A stretch of 29,639 nucleotides of DNA from NCBI RefSeq assembly GCF_001186125.1, contig NW_014040429.1, positions 78,224 through 107,862 on the forward strand, read 5' to 3'. The notes under the pieces were generated by a model. It was not told the origin of the DNA. It searched no databases and saw nothing but the letters and a program-made list of their open reading frames with translations. The stretch comes from Sphaeroforma arctica JP610 (taxonomy: Eukaryota > Opisthokonta > Ichthyosporea > Ichthyophonida). Shown piece by piece: positions 1 through 11,733 of this stretch (position 1 is the first letter of the stretch; each line of letters opens with the position of its first letter). A program made the translations under genes and the position numbers.

Positions 1-240
1 TACGTGTGTGGGTGTGGTTGTGGGTGGGTGGGTATGCGTGTGTTTGTGTGCTTGTTTGTGTGTATTTATATATATATTTATTGATATATATATATAATGT
101 GTGTGTGTGTGTGTGTGTGCGTGCGTGTGTGTATGTGCGTGCGTATGTGTGTGTGTGTGTGTGTGTGTTTGTGTGTGTTTGTGTGTGTTTGTGTGACTAT
201 ATGTGTATGTATGTGTCCGTGTCCGTGTCTGTGCCTGGTT
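1..240. repeat. TG-rich microsatellite with a TA-rich interruption
   Basis: Nearly pure alternating TG/GT tracts fill 1-60 and 97-230, separated by TA-rich sequence at about 61-96. Long open frames translate across this block as Cys/Val-rich low-complexity sequence and are not genes. The block sits upstream of the first visible exon of the strawberry-notch gene, so it probably lies in an intron of that gene. Confidence 0.95.
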
Positions 241-646
241 CTGTTTCTTTGTCTAAGAATGTATCTACGTGTGTGGTTTGTGTTGTAATTTGTTTTTATA
301 TTATGATAAGAAGCTGTTTATTCTATGTGTGGTGCGCCATTTTAGAGTTCATTTGCGTATGCTTTACTCTACTTTTTTCATACTACTTGGAATGCTATCA
401 GGTCATAACCTACAATACTATAGATTTTAGAGGTGAAATGAATATGTTGGATATGGAGTGGTGTTCAAAACCGTGTGTCGGATGTTTAGGTATTGATTAT
501 GTTAACATGTTGACTGCTCTTAATGGGTATGACCTAAAGTTGCAGATGTAAAATTCTTTGATTGTGGATGTATATAGCAAACTTTTTGGTAGTCTAGTGA
601 AATTTAGTGTACTATTGAAATCTGATGTACACAGTTTGACTCACAG
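241..646 (+). other. Probable intron sequence upstream of the first visible SBNO exon
   Basis: No exon of the strawberry-notch family N-terminus (the conserved stretch that precedes the first visible exon in known members) can be seen here. The stretch ends in the acceptor CTCACAG at 640-646. The next base continues a codon already begun, so at least one coding exon lies further left. A short frame at 430-551 resembles nothing known and was not accepted. Confidence 0.6.
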
Positions 647-2272
647 GTGCTAGTTTGGCTTCGGCGCATCTTCCGATACCTTCGTACCCCCTCCACGAGT
701 CCATGCCCGATGATATCATATCCAGTGGGAAACTCAGTAATCTGCAGCTCGAAGCGATTTTATTCGCTTCTCAAAGACACCAGAAGCTTTTTAACTATCG
801 CCTTACTCCTGATGGTGAACCTATGCACGCGCCACGGTTGGGCTCAGGAACACTCGACCTCTGTACCAGAGCGGGGTTCTTCATCGGAGATCAAACGGGT
901 GTGTTAGGCTTGGGTTTCGACATCTTGAGCATTTATCCGCTTCATTTTCCTGTTCTTTCTTTATGGCACACACGCCAACGCAATACCTCTTGAATATGTG
1001 CTTGATTAGTGTAAAATAGATTGTTTCCTAAGTAATACTTCGCAGTAAGTTTGCGAGTCAAGCTAGTAGGAGCCTGGTATTTCGACTCGTGACACCGCGC
1101 TCGAATATTCGAGAAGTAACCCTCGACAAGGCAAATTTTGCGTGAAGCCATCGTTCTAAGACCTGATTTTGATTTTTGATTTTTGTGGCAGGCGTTGGCA
1201 AAGGACGTCAATCTGCTGGTATCATTATCGCTAATGTAGCTCGAGGCAGAGGAAAGCATGTGTGGTTCTCCACCTCGAGTGACTTGAGAGCTGATGCAGA
1301 AAGAGACATGCGGGATCTGGGCAGCTATATCAATATTATCGATGGCTGTAAAGAGCTAGATAAGCAAACCGGTGCTCTGAGCATGAAAGGAGTTCTCTTC
1401 TGTACATATGCGACCTTGGCGCGACCGGCTAGGCTCGAGGAAATCATTAAAGTATGTGTTTAGGGTGCTTCTTTTTGTCTGATGCACTTTTTAGAGTGTG
1501 CATTTTAGCTCGTAAAATTACATTTATAAACTTGCAGTACGTAGTTTTACACCCATTCAAATAGTGCGGTTTTAAATAGAGTCTGTTCGGATATAAACTT
1601 GGTATTCTTTGGCATATACAGGCTGATTTGTACGCAGGTAGAAATTATTGCCTGATTTATCATATTCTCTATCCGTATTTATTGTATCCTGAATTTATTT
1701 TAGTGGTGTGGAGGAGATACTTTCGATGGCTGCCTGATTTTCGATGAAAGTCACAAGGCAAAGAATCTCAAAATGGAGGGACGCAAAAGCTCTGGCAGTA
1801 TGACAGCTGCGGCCGCTCTGCATATTCAGAGACGGATGCCGCTCGCTCGCGTAACTTATTTATCAGCCACGGTATGACATTCGCACACGGTTTTTAGTGC
1901 CTGAATCTTAGAGCGTCCTGGTATCCGTATTCTGGAAGAGCATTATCTTCACCCTGCTCTGTTGCTTTAATTTATCCGTGACCAAGTTTAATTACTTCTC
2001 ACTGACTACTATGCACACGAGTAACCAAATTATCGGAAATCTCATAGGGTGTGACGGAACCAGCACATCTGGGTTTCATGGAACGACTAGGGTTGTGGGG
2101 TCCACACACATCCTTCCCCAACTTCAAAGCGTTTCACTCTGAGATTTCTAAGCACAGTATTGCTGTTCTGGAGCTGATAGCAATGGAAATGAAGATGAAC
2201 GGCACATATGTATCTCGAGGGCTATCTTATAGCGACTGTGAGTTCGAAATTGTAGAGACCGATGTATCAAAG
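647..2272 (+). other. SBNO helicase lobe 1 (exons 1-4)
   Basis: Visible residues 1-301. The Walker A loop GDQTGVGKG (residues 80-88) is split by the intron at 899-1191. The segment WFSTSSDL...[10 protein letters not shown] is the usual SBNO block after it. Walker B reads FDESHKAKN (residues 183-191); animal strawberry-notch proteins normally have DECH here, so Ser replaces Cys. The SAT motif (224-226) ends exon 3, and exon 4 opens with [18 protein letters not shown]. All residues expected for nucleotide binding are present, so the ATPase core looks intact. Confidence 0.93.
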
Positions 2273-5200
2273 GTCAGTAAACATGGGTTCAGCCCGAAGT
2301 ATTCACGTTTTGTGTGTTGCTGCGTTGCTTATATTAATAAGACAGAGCAAGTAATACGAATATAGAGCAGCACCTATATGGAAAAAAGCATACGGATATA
2401 TAGAGCGATACATTATTCGACAACTCTTTTACATTTGTGAACTTTCAGAGGCCGTCTGCGAGCAAAATTATGAGTGTTGTTTCTCTATCGATCCGCCTAT
2501 CTCACACACCACATGATTTTTCATGTGCATGTAGGCCCATGGCGCTCTCTACGATCAGTGCTGCAACTTGTGGGCGATCTTGAGAGGACAGATGAAAATA
2601 GCATGCAAAATGACCAACACGCCGCTTAAAATGTTGCGCAACTACTGGGCATGTCATCAACGGTTCTTCTTGCAACTATGTGTATCCTTAAAGGTGAGTC
2701 GAACATGAGGATAAAGTTTTAGCTTGTCAGAGTGACTATTCATAGGTTGGAGGAATACTCTGTGGCCTTGCCTCATAGTATAGATCAAACCTTCTATGTG
2801 ATCCATTGTGGTGGACGGTGAATAGAAGCCGCGCCGCTTTGAAGTGTCCGACAGAATGACCTGTGTTAGAGTCTTAAACATGCGGTGAGATAATCAAGAA
2901 TTATCTTTGGCATATCAGGTAGGGCGTATTGTGGAGCTAGCAAAGGCTGCTCTTGCTCGGGGCGACTGTGTGGTCATCGGATTGCAGAAGACAGGTGAAA
3001 GCAGCTCGGACGCAGTATTGGATCTCAGCCAACCAGACAAGATTTATCCGTCCCCCATAGCAGTAGAGAAAGAAATTTTGATGCGCTTCATCGCTGAGCA
3101 ATTCCCCACCAAGATGGTATGCAAGCGTGGCCGCATTGAATCGTTTGACATCACAGGTTTTCTACCTATACAGATAGAAGTCTTTGACATTCGCTTGAGA
3201 CCTTATCTTTATGCTTTTAAACTCTTCTCTTTGCTTCAATTTGGGCAACATGGCAGGCCCCGAAAGATGTACCGGGTGACCCGGATGATCCTAATGTTAT
3301 AGCACGAAAACGGATCGAGGAGCAGAGATCGATGATGACCATACCGGAACTGGTACAAACACGCAACATTCTTATTCAGAGGGCGGGAGCCCTACAGATG
3401 CCTGGCAATCCTCTTGATTTGCTCATTGATGAGCTAGGTGGCCCAACGAAGGTGGCGGAGATGACTGGTCGTAAGGGTATGTAATTTCATGCCATTATTC
3501 TATATCTAGAAAATATCTCCCCTCAGTCTATCGCGAGAACCTTTTTTCGTTTCTAATGTGCTTTGTGCAGTTGTCCGTCTACTATCTCGATTGGTATGAC
3601 CCAAGTTCTGACGGATGGTTTCCTTCGATGTAGGGCGCATGGTGAGGGCTGGCAAAAAAGGGTTCATCTATGAGAAACGTGCCGAAACCGAGGATGACAC
3701 GACGCATATCTGTAATAATGAAAAAATTCGGTTTATGAACGGTGACAAACTAGTGGCAATCATCTCAGAGGCGGCCTCCACTGGTATCTCGCTGGTGAGT
3801 ATTCTCTCCTTTGTGAAGGACGCTCATTTTCGATAGCCTATTGTGTAGACTAGCTGCTGTTTTGTGCACGTGCAACCCGTTGGTGATGAATTCTGACAAT
3901 CATTGTACATATACATATCATTCTGGCCACGTCGCAACACTTCGCTACGTCTACCACACAGCCCGCTCTTTCCCCTTGCACGTGGGATACAGCATTCAAC
4001 TTTATAAGAGCCATATCCTCTGAGAGAACTTTCAATACATTTCCCAACCCCCAAATAACGAAATTTCGCTACTTACAGCATGCTAGTTTAAATGTGCGAA
4101 ATCAACGGCGCCGTCATCATTTCACTATTGAACTCCCATGGAGCGCTGATCGCGCAATTCAGCAGTTGGGACGTACTCATAGGTCTCACCAGGTGCGTAT
4201 GTACCAGTGTGGCTTCTCCGTCTCATGAGATTTTTTTTCGCCCCCAGTAAAGGCAAGTGGTATACTTGCCTGCTCACTTCGTCAGTGTATTCGTTTCTAA
4301 ATTATCCACAGGCTCGAGCATAATGACACTCGAAGATTATATTTAATGATTTTCTTCATGACTGGAAACTATGAGACTGTATAGTCCCTAACATATACTT
4401 GCCATACCGCGTATCGGTATTTATATATCTTGTCACTGACACCCATATTTCAATTTCGGCTCGCAGAAAACGGGACCCATCTACAAGCTTGTTGTGTGCT
4501 CACTCGCCGGAGAATTACGCTGTGTGATGGCTGTGTGCTCGCGGTTGCAGAGTCTGGGAGCGCTCACGCGTGGAGATAGGCGGGCTAGTGTTGGTTTCAA
4601 TTTCGACGATTACGATATAGATAATAAGTACGGGAAGAAGGTAGGGGTTTTCTTTTGCAGAAGCGGTCTTTTGGCGGAATTGGAGTTTCAGGAGCTAAAC
4701 TACGATTAATAGATATATCTGTTCAAAATCTATTCGCTTGTGAACCCCGATTCGTAATTTTTTTTCTCCTCCTTCGTTCTACCATATTTACAGGCGTTAA
4801 AGGACATGTCCCATTCTATACGACAACGCACACCCTATCCTGGCGTGGATAGTGAGACGATTTCAGCACTCGAGCAACAAGCGCAAAAGATTGCTCAAGG
4901 CAGCGCAGACCAGGCTTTAGGGAAGCCAATACTCTTTACAGTCTTGGCTGCGTGCATAGGTACGTTCGTTGATAGCAGTCTAATTGTCTTCCACGGTTCT
5001 CAAATGACGCACCACTTAATTCCATCCGATCAGTGAGTGTATGCTGCGGGTTATGGACAGGCTGCAATGAAGTGACAAACTGAAGTAGATTATGCTAACT
5101 TCGAGCTAACTCTGTACACATACGCGTATCATATTATTCGCACCGCTTTTTACTCAATTTTAGATTTAATGGCGTTTGAGGACGGGGATGAAGGCAAGGT

Positions 5201-8200
5201 GGAAAACATCAGGTCCTTCTGGAATCGCTTACTGGGTCTCACAGTTGCCCAACAGGGCATATTGTTTGGGTGTGTGTTTGAGTTGAAGATTAGTACATAG
5301 GTTTGAATGTTGTAATACGTTATTCAATCTCACAGCGAATATACTTGTCCTTGCTACACAAGCCCCTTAAGTACAGCCTGATTTAGTCGCAATATATGTA
5401 CAATTGCTTAATTTTTTTTTACACATTCATATTGAATACAGATATCTTTCTGCTGTACTGAAAGCAGTTGTGAACGAAGCCAAACGCGATGGTACCTATT
5501 TAGATAATGTGTTGGATCTGAAAGGAGAGGATATCATGATACAATCTAAGGAAATTTTGAGTCGAGTATGTCTGTTCTTAAAAATATTGCATGCTCACGT
5601 TATATGCGGTATTCTGTTCTTTTTTAACACGCTGCGTCGTGCTTCCCTTTCTGAATTGGTTTTGATGGGTTTCTAGAATATTCAGGTCTCTGCTAAGTAT
5701 ACCCATATTCTTAGACCACCATTTATGAATCATGCACGGACATTTATACACACCAATGCAGGATCCATCCACAGACGTGCCAACGATTCACTACCAGGTA
5801 CTGGTCAATAGAGGTGTATCCTTTCCAGTGGCATCCTATCGGTTGGAGCAAGCACAAGCAGCGTTCTCGTAAGTTGTTCTGCTTTCACGTAGGTTAAAAC
5901 GAAAGTGTCATGAAAAAGATATCTGCTTGCACATTCGTTCATTAGAGTGGCAAGGGTGCATAAACCTCTGCTAATTTTGTGCACCTTATATGATAGGCTG
6001 ACCTTCTTGTATATTCGATCAATAGATTCGCAGCCGCATGCAGGCAATTGGCTACATAGGGTTTGAATCACTTTCTCATGTTCGTGGAGGTTCTCCCTGA
6101 GGTTGTTGATTTCAGACTCTTCTTTACCACCCATACCGCAGTGGAAGAGCTGCTCAAACCGATGGTGATACGGACAGTACAGCAGATAAGATTGATGAAG
6201 ATGAAAGCGGTGAGAATGTCAAGAAAGGCGTGGACAACGACAGGGGAGAAACCATGCAAACAAACACCGTCCAAATCACTGATCCCGCAGAGGAGGTCGA
6301 ACAACCCCCGAACAGTATGTGGATTTGTATTTTCTTAATCCATTGTGAATTCTACTCTATAGTGAATTTGTGTTACGTTTTCTATCAACACCTGTAACAT
6401 ATTCTGACCACTGAAACATTGTTGATTTCGTTCTTGACCTCTGCAGCTGACTCGTCGCTTTATCTGTATATTGGATTAGTGTTTGCAACGGCCTCCTATA
6501 TTGTCTGTAAATTAGAATAATACATACATCTGTACATTCTATATCTGAATAGTGATGATATGTTACGCGTCTGTTGCTTGCTTTTCCAATTTCACTGCAG
6601 GCGATTTTGTCTAATTTAAATTTCACTCGTATGCTAACAGCTGACGCGTCTGAGCCGCCAGACATTGAACCAGGTGTGCTCCCTGTTAGTGTACCAGCGA
6701 TGGACAAGGACAATACAACTTCTGAAACAATGCCAGCAAACACCGATGTCAACTCTGTACGCAGTACAGCCACTTCGCCAAGGAATGGGGGGTACGTGCC
6801 CGCCGAGACCTCAGATCCCGTGAAATCGCCTGCACGTCTGGTGGAGGACGAAATAGATGGCGAAGGCAACGAAGGTGAAGCCAGGAATGCTAACAGTGGT
6901 TCGGATGGTTCGGATGGTTCTGATGTAGACAGCAAACCCGACGACAAAGACAGCGATTCCGAATCGGACGCGACCGTGGATTCCGACGATGGAGGGGAAG
7001 AAAACGAGACATATGTCGATTATTCTGGATTTTTTATCTCCAAAGTGCCTCACTTTGGTAGGTATATGCTCTTATTGGCCACGGGAAAGGCTGGAAATCC
7101 ATTCTACGTGAATATATATCGACCGAATACCGGAAAGGGTGTTGACATCGCTGTAGACACGCTTTTGGTAGGTCCTTGTTTCAGTCTCTTCGCTCTTTAG
7201 CACTTAGCTGTGTGATGTACGTGCCTTTGATTAATGCACACTATAGCACGTGCCTCAGTCGACGCAAGATAGTTGCTGATAAAGTCAACTATGGGGACAT
7301 ATCGAATGATGCTCATTTCGCATACTTGTTCACATCTTTCACGTAGCAACGGTACAAACTAGTCAAACCGGAGGAAATGGAGCAGCAGTGGACCGAATTC
7401 TATGATGCCACTAAAGATCATTGCACACACAAAAGTACGTGTCGTTGCTCCTCTGGGAAGCGCACGGTACTACACCACATTATCAATGGAAATATTGTGC
7501 AGCAGTGGTCCACCATACAAGGGTACGTTACGTTTGTGCGTGTTCATATGCGCTGCGGTTTGCCTGCGCGGACTCGTGATGACAACGGCGATGAATCGTC
7601 GTGTGCGCATGTATGACGGTCCGAGACCTTTTTGGATTGTATTCTGTGCACGATTCAAGTCATGTTGTATTGACCACAATAGGAGAGCTTGATTGAATTC
7701 TTTTCAACTATGATTGTATCACTTCTTTGCATTTACAGCATCACGCAACGGTTCAAATCGACTCAAGCGGCCGGCAAAAATAATATGCAGATTGTTCGGT
7801 TGGAAACCAGTACCGGGGAACGATTAGTGGGTATCTCTCTGAACGAGCAATGTATATTTGAATTGTCTATGCATCTCCGGGAGAGGGAGCACGTACTGGC
7901 CACTACGCATACGAGAGCGAATATGACGATTGAGCCTGTTGGTACCCTAAAAATTAAACAATTACAGCGCGCAATGGTATGTTATCTGTGTGACCCGCAG
8001 CTTTTAAACAATTCTCAGTACACTGACGGAATATTTCTTTTTGTACAAGTCAATTGCATGTTGTCATTTTTAAGCATCTTGAGTACCTGATAGCACAAAC
8101 CACGGATTGTTGACGCAATCACATGTTCAATCAATTGTTCGCAGACCAAGCCTCGAGACATCACCACCTACTTCGGAGCAGCTTCTGCAGTATCTAAGCA

Positions 8201-8785
8201 GGAGCCGAAGGTTGAACATGAAGCTTCTCTAGGTAGAATGGCTCCCTTAAGCGAAAACTCGCAGAAAAGAAATGCTGACAATATTGAAACGACCATCCGC
8301 GCAAAGATAAAGCCAATTGTACATTCTAAAAAGCGTAAAGTCACCTCCTCGAAAAAGTCATCGTCAAATCCGAGCTTGTTGTCTTTATTCAACAAACAAA
8401 GGTATGCAAGCTGTAGGTATTCATACTATATTGTAAATTGAATTGTAACACAGCATAGTGGGTTTTGAATGTACAAACGAAGATTTTTCCTTCCATACTG
8501 ACCACTGACTGTGACACTGCCTCTAGTGTGTACGCGGTATCCTCCAATCTCACGATTGCCGTATCTCGCATTGGGTAGATATCTCTGGTTAGAATAGATG
8601 AATACCTCATTTGATTTCTAATTTGCGCTTTTGTATTGAATACTTATCATATTATCTGAAGGAGCAAGAAGCCCGGTGTTGTCAATAGTGGAAATGCGCC
8701 AGCCGCACCCAGTTCGCGTCATGCGAATCCGACTTCCCCTGCTGCCGGTCCTAAGGAAGAACCGACATATATCACACTCGACTGA
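647..8785 (+). CDS. SBNO: Strawberry notch homologue (SBNO family SF2-type helicase), 20 exons, 5' end off-window
   Basis: Nuclear helicase-family regulator; animal members act in Notch and other developmental signalling, and the exact reaction is poorly known. Exons: 647-898, 1192-1451, 1704-1871, 2048-2272, 2535-2693, 2919-3116, 3257-3476, 3634-3794, 4079-4192, 4467-4640, 4794-4959, 5164-5269, 5442-5565, 5762-5868, 6142-6314, 6641-7167, 7347-7522, 7739-7976, 8145-8401, 8662-8785. All introns are GT-AG. The sum is 3929 nt: two bases of a split codon plus exactly 1309 codons including TGA, so the frame survives 19 junctions. This is the main proof of the model. Family landmarks follow in order: Walker A GDQTGVGKG, Walker [59 protein letters not shown] and [17 protein letters not shown]. 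The last acceptor has a second AG three bases on (AAGGAG), which could give one-residue splice variation. The 5' end is missing because of the window edge. Confidence 0.96.
2535..4640 (+). other. SBNO middle segment and helicase lobe 2 (exons 5-10)
   Basis: Visible residues 302-643. Exon 5 ends [17 protein letters not shown] and exon 6 carries [11 protein letters not shown], both SBNO hallmarks. Exon 7 follows with the LIDELGGP and EMTGRKG block, without the long acidic/lysine-rich insert found here in vertebrate SBNO1. Exon 8 gives FMNGDK...[12 protein letters not shown]. Exon 9 gives motif [13 protein letters not shown] (575-585), with His where most family members have Asn before the final Gln. 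Exon 10 has [12 protein letters not shown] and ends NKYGKK. This is a complete helicase C-terminal lobe. Confidence 0.93.
6142..7010 (+). other. Acidic, Ser/Asp-rich insert of the SBNO protein (exon 15 and first part of exon 16)
   Basis: About residues 812-990 interrupt the conserved C-terminal domain between the VELY-like block of exon 14 and the block with YRPNTGK in exon 16. The sequence is rich in Asp, Glu, Ser, Thr and Pro, with a tandem SDGSDGSD and a [19 protein letters not shown] run. It is probably disordered and may be a phosphorylation-rich or histone-binding linker (inference). Exon 16 could instead start after the AG at 6599-6600, but that choice runs into a stop, so the AG at 6639-6640 was chosen. 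Confidence 0.75.
8145..8785 (+). other. Non-conserved C-terminal tail of SBNO: basic NLS between two PIP-box-like motifs (exons 19-20)
   Basis: After the last conserved SBNO block in exon 18, residues 1183-1308 form a lineage-specific tail. It holds RDITTYF (8154-8174), the basic cluster SKKRKV (8325-8342) that reads like a monopartite nuclear localisation signal, and [10 protein letters not shown] (8367-8396). Both flanking motifs resemble the hydrophobic core of PCNA-binding PIP boxes (aliphatic, two residues, two aromatics), but neither has the canonical leading Gln and the second has only one aromatic. The rest of exon 20 is Pro/Ala/Ser-rich and ends at the TGA 8783-8785. Confidence 0.6.
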
Positions 8786-9380
8786 TGGCAGCTACGTATG
8801 TTACCATGGTCATGTGAAGAGCTGTATCGCACGGGCCGACCTTGCCCTCACTAGATGGGTATAATGTGAAGTACTACTCTGCAAATCGAGTACAGGCGAA
8901 AGGGGCCATCAGGGCTTGTGAAAGATGTCTCCAGAGCGCAGCATTCCTCTCAATAGGCGCTGGGTATGATCCATGCCATTAATGGAATACATCACGTGTA
9001 CTGGGTGTATACTTCTAAGATTGTGGTGCAAATGGTGAAGCCCGTACTCTTATCGCTGGCTTACAGACTGGCTGCAGTCGGAGTACGGTCGCTGTTGATT
9101 GAGCGATCTGGAAACGAATCCGCGAACGCACCATGTGATACTCGATGGAAGCAATCAAAAGTGGACTTTTTTATGCTTTCAAATTCCCACTCCTTTAGAT
9201 ATGTCGAGATCTTCCATCACATCCAATTAAGGCATATGAACCAGATTCCATAGGATGCACTCCCCGCCACGACTCCGTTTTTACTAGGTCACTAACGGAG
9301 TTTTCGATATTGGAGGTCGCTGATCGGCAAATAAATTTAAAACTAGATATTTCGCATAGTCATAATACTTAATAAAATGT
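8786..9380 (+). other. Probable 3' UTR of the SBNO gene
   Basis: The sequence after the stop contains two AATAAA hexamers, at 9330-9335 and 9371-9376, in an AT-rich setting, as expected for cleavage and polyadenylation. An open frame of about 54 codons at 8818-8982 with a CERC motif lies inside it (see findings). No intron to it in the SBNO frame could be justified. Confidence 0.55.
9330..9376 (+). terminator. Two polyadenylation signals (AATAAA)
   Basis: Exact AATAAA at 9330-9335 and again at 9371-9376, about 550-590 bases after the SBNO stop codon. This is an ordinary distance for a 3' UTR, but short AT hexamers are common in AT-rich DNA. Confidence 0.4.
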
Positions 9381-11733
9381 AAGGAAGAACGATTAATTTA
9401 CCTGCGATGTTAAGAACCGGCATCGAACAATATTAAATTAAATGGCTAATTGTTATATAAAACCAATACAACAAGAATACTGAGGCGGTTCCAAGTAGAA
9501 AAATGTTTCAGATGTGATCTCGATAAAATACAGTAGGTAGGGAGGCTGTCTGATCATATTTGTTCGACTCGTAGCTGCGAACTCTCGCCCAAACCCAAAC
9601 CAGAGGGCATTTATACAAAGCAGGGGTGAGGTCAGTATAATCACTCGTACAAATAAAATAAAAGAGGGATTTGACCCGAAAATTAGGGAGGGTTCGCCTG
9701 AAACAGTTACATACTTGGAACCCGCCTGGCAGTCTTTTCAGTACTTTTCGTTTACTGTACTTGGACACTGCTAATTCCACGTCCTAGAATGATTGTTATT
9801 AAAACGCGGACTAAGTTTGTGTATGACGGGGAAGAATATAGTGCATGAGGGGTATTAACGAGAAAAACTGCAGGAAGTTTGCGTGCCATAAGTAATACCT
9901 GATGTCATGATTGTGTGTTCCGTCACATACCTGTATTCCCGGTTCGGGCATAGCTCGTCTCGGATATAGCTCGTCACATACTGGGGAAGGCTGTCCCTAA
10001 GTATTACAAAACAGCGCTTTTGACTTCGACTCCGAATGGGTTGGGACAGGCGCGCAGACAGATTTTTGGGCTTTACCCATGCGGGTTACTTCACGCCAAA
10101 CAGAAATTAGTTGGGAACCCACATGAACAACAACGCAAGCAGCGTATTTTGTAAAATTCACAGCTCAAACGAAACTTTGCTATTGTCTGGTGATACTTTA
10201 CGTATTGAGTGACTTTCGCCTAAACCTGTTTGTGAATATACTTCGATAAATCTGTTGTATCATTTGATGATGATAGGCAGTTATCCAATGAAACATATTC
10301 CAAACATGTGTATACTTTAAGCGCAATTGGCGACATGAATTCAGATGAGACAGATAGAACACTATTACATATCGTAATCCATGCTTTACTAATTCAAACT
10401 CGTTTGTTCTTCATATATTTGTGGAGGAACAAGTTTGTGTCGTTGAGCATATAACTTGCGCCGATTTTTGAATTTAAAAAAGGTCACCCCGGGTAGAAGT
10501 CACTTGAAATTTTTGCACAGTTACATGGAAGTTGCTACACTACCAAGCTCATGTATGTTTTGAAAAAATAATCGATGAACTTTTCTGTTTATATGTAGCT
10601 AATTTTTGGAAAGGTCATATAATGACACCTGATTTAAAGTAGCTTTTTTTCTCTGTAATGTGTGCTACATACCCCAAAGCGTACCGCTCAAGTAAATTTC
10701 TGATAAAATTGCTAGAAACTATCGAGTAAAACCCCTCAAGATTTGTTGATTGCGCTGGTGCACTGCCAATAACTGTGCATCTACCCTTTTGTTGGGCGGT
10801 ACAAAGGCACACTTGTGTAAAATATAGAGGAGAGTTACTCGATAGTTGTTTTTTCAGCATTCGCGTGGTATTGACTATGACCAATTGTATCACTGTCAGC
10901 AGAGTCCCTGGTTCTGTTCGCTGTCATACAAATAGCTAGCTGCCGCAACAGCCATAAAATCACCCCCAAAAAAAAAATCAGAATGTCAACACAGCCTTGG
11001 AGGATTAACCACTTCTGCTATCACAAAGATAACGATATTTACTCACTAATACCTGAACGCGCATTTAAAGGTTGCCTTTTAAATAGTAGGTTTGGTACGA
11101 GGCTAAATTTTAAATACAACAAGATCTGTTCGTAAGCTTCTGGTGTATGCAAATTCTTGTGGTGGTCAACCGATGCAAGCGTCGCCTGTCTTCGACATAT
11201 ATTACTTGATTTTGCGCCTGGCTCATATTCATTTTGAGTGAGGGCGCAATACACATGCACTTGAGCTAAAACACATCTGGCCGGTGTCTACCGGCGTCCA
11301 TTTCTAACAGTTCAAGCTTAGACTCTTTGTGTACATGCCTATTATCCAATAGCAGTGACTATGCAACTAAAATGATGGACCATTCTTTTTACAAGCAACA
11401 GAATTCTAGCCAAAAAGCGACACTTACGGGGAATGATGTTTTCTTTCAAAAGATACAGGTCTTCGATTAAATACGAATTGCGGAGTACACATCACATAAG
11501 CACATCCCGCACTAACGCTTTCATTTCCACTACTCTATAAAAATAAAAATCGAGAGGAGAGTCAGAAAAGTGATCTAGGCTTATACGATTTCTCAATATG
11601 TGCATCAGAGCGCGGCTTTCATGTGATCATATCTTTGACGTCTGCTACATGACTCATCACTCGAAAATGCAAGAATTGCGAATAATTCTCACTTGGTATT
11701 CTGCAGAATATAAAGCAGTGTGCTATCATATTT
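9381..11733. other. AT-rich intergenic stretch, no gene recognised
   Basis: Short open frames on the minus strand (for example 9508-9780, 10615-10893 and 11039-11260) show no recognisable domain and no convincing splice partners. Apart from a small inverted-repeat element near 10.7-10.86 kb and a short doubled ATAGCTCGTC around 9950-9980, nothing structured was seen. Confidence 0.6.
10708..10857. repeat. Small inverted-repeat (MITE-like) element
   Basis: A perfect 13-base inverted repeat, AACTATCGAGTAA at 10717-10729 and its complement at 10835-10847, is separated by about 105 bases. Weaker complementarity continues on both sides: GCT(A)GAAA outside and CCCCT/CTCCT inside. Size and structure fit a non-autonomous miniature element or a long stem-loop. 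No clear target-site duplication was found, so the transposon identity is inferred. Confidence 0.35.

Noticed and set aside
6-551. Long open frame of 181 codons at the left edge
   Set aside because: It is mostly translated TG microsatellite (Cys/Val repeats) and does not match the strawberry-notch N-terminus.
3544-3600. Possible microexon between SBNO exons 7 and 8 (after CTTTGTGCAG at 3570)
   Set aside because: Including it breaks the GRKG continuity seen in SBNO proteins. Joining 3476 directly to 3634 keeps both the frame and the conserved sequence.
5805-6134. Minus-strand frame in an SBNO intron and exon 14
   Set aside because: Overlaps a well-supported exon on the other strand and shows no recognisable domain.
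6357-6947. Minus-strand frame of 196 codons opposite SBNO exon 16
   Set aside because: Ser/Pro-rich shadow of the acidic plus-strand exon, with no independent signals. The plus strand fits the SBNO reading frame.
9508-9780. Minus-strand 90-codon frame downstream of SBNO
   Set aside because: No domain, no conserved-looking composition and no splice partner; it lies in AT-rich DNA where such frames arise by chance.
10615-10893. Minus-strand 92-codon frame
   Set aside because: It covers the small inverted-repeat element, so the open frame is probably accidental.
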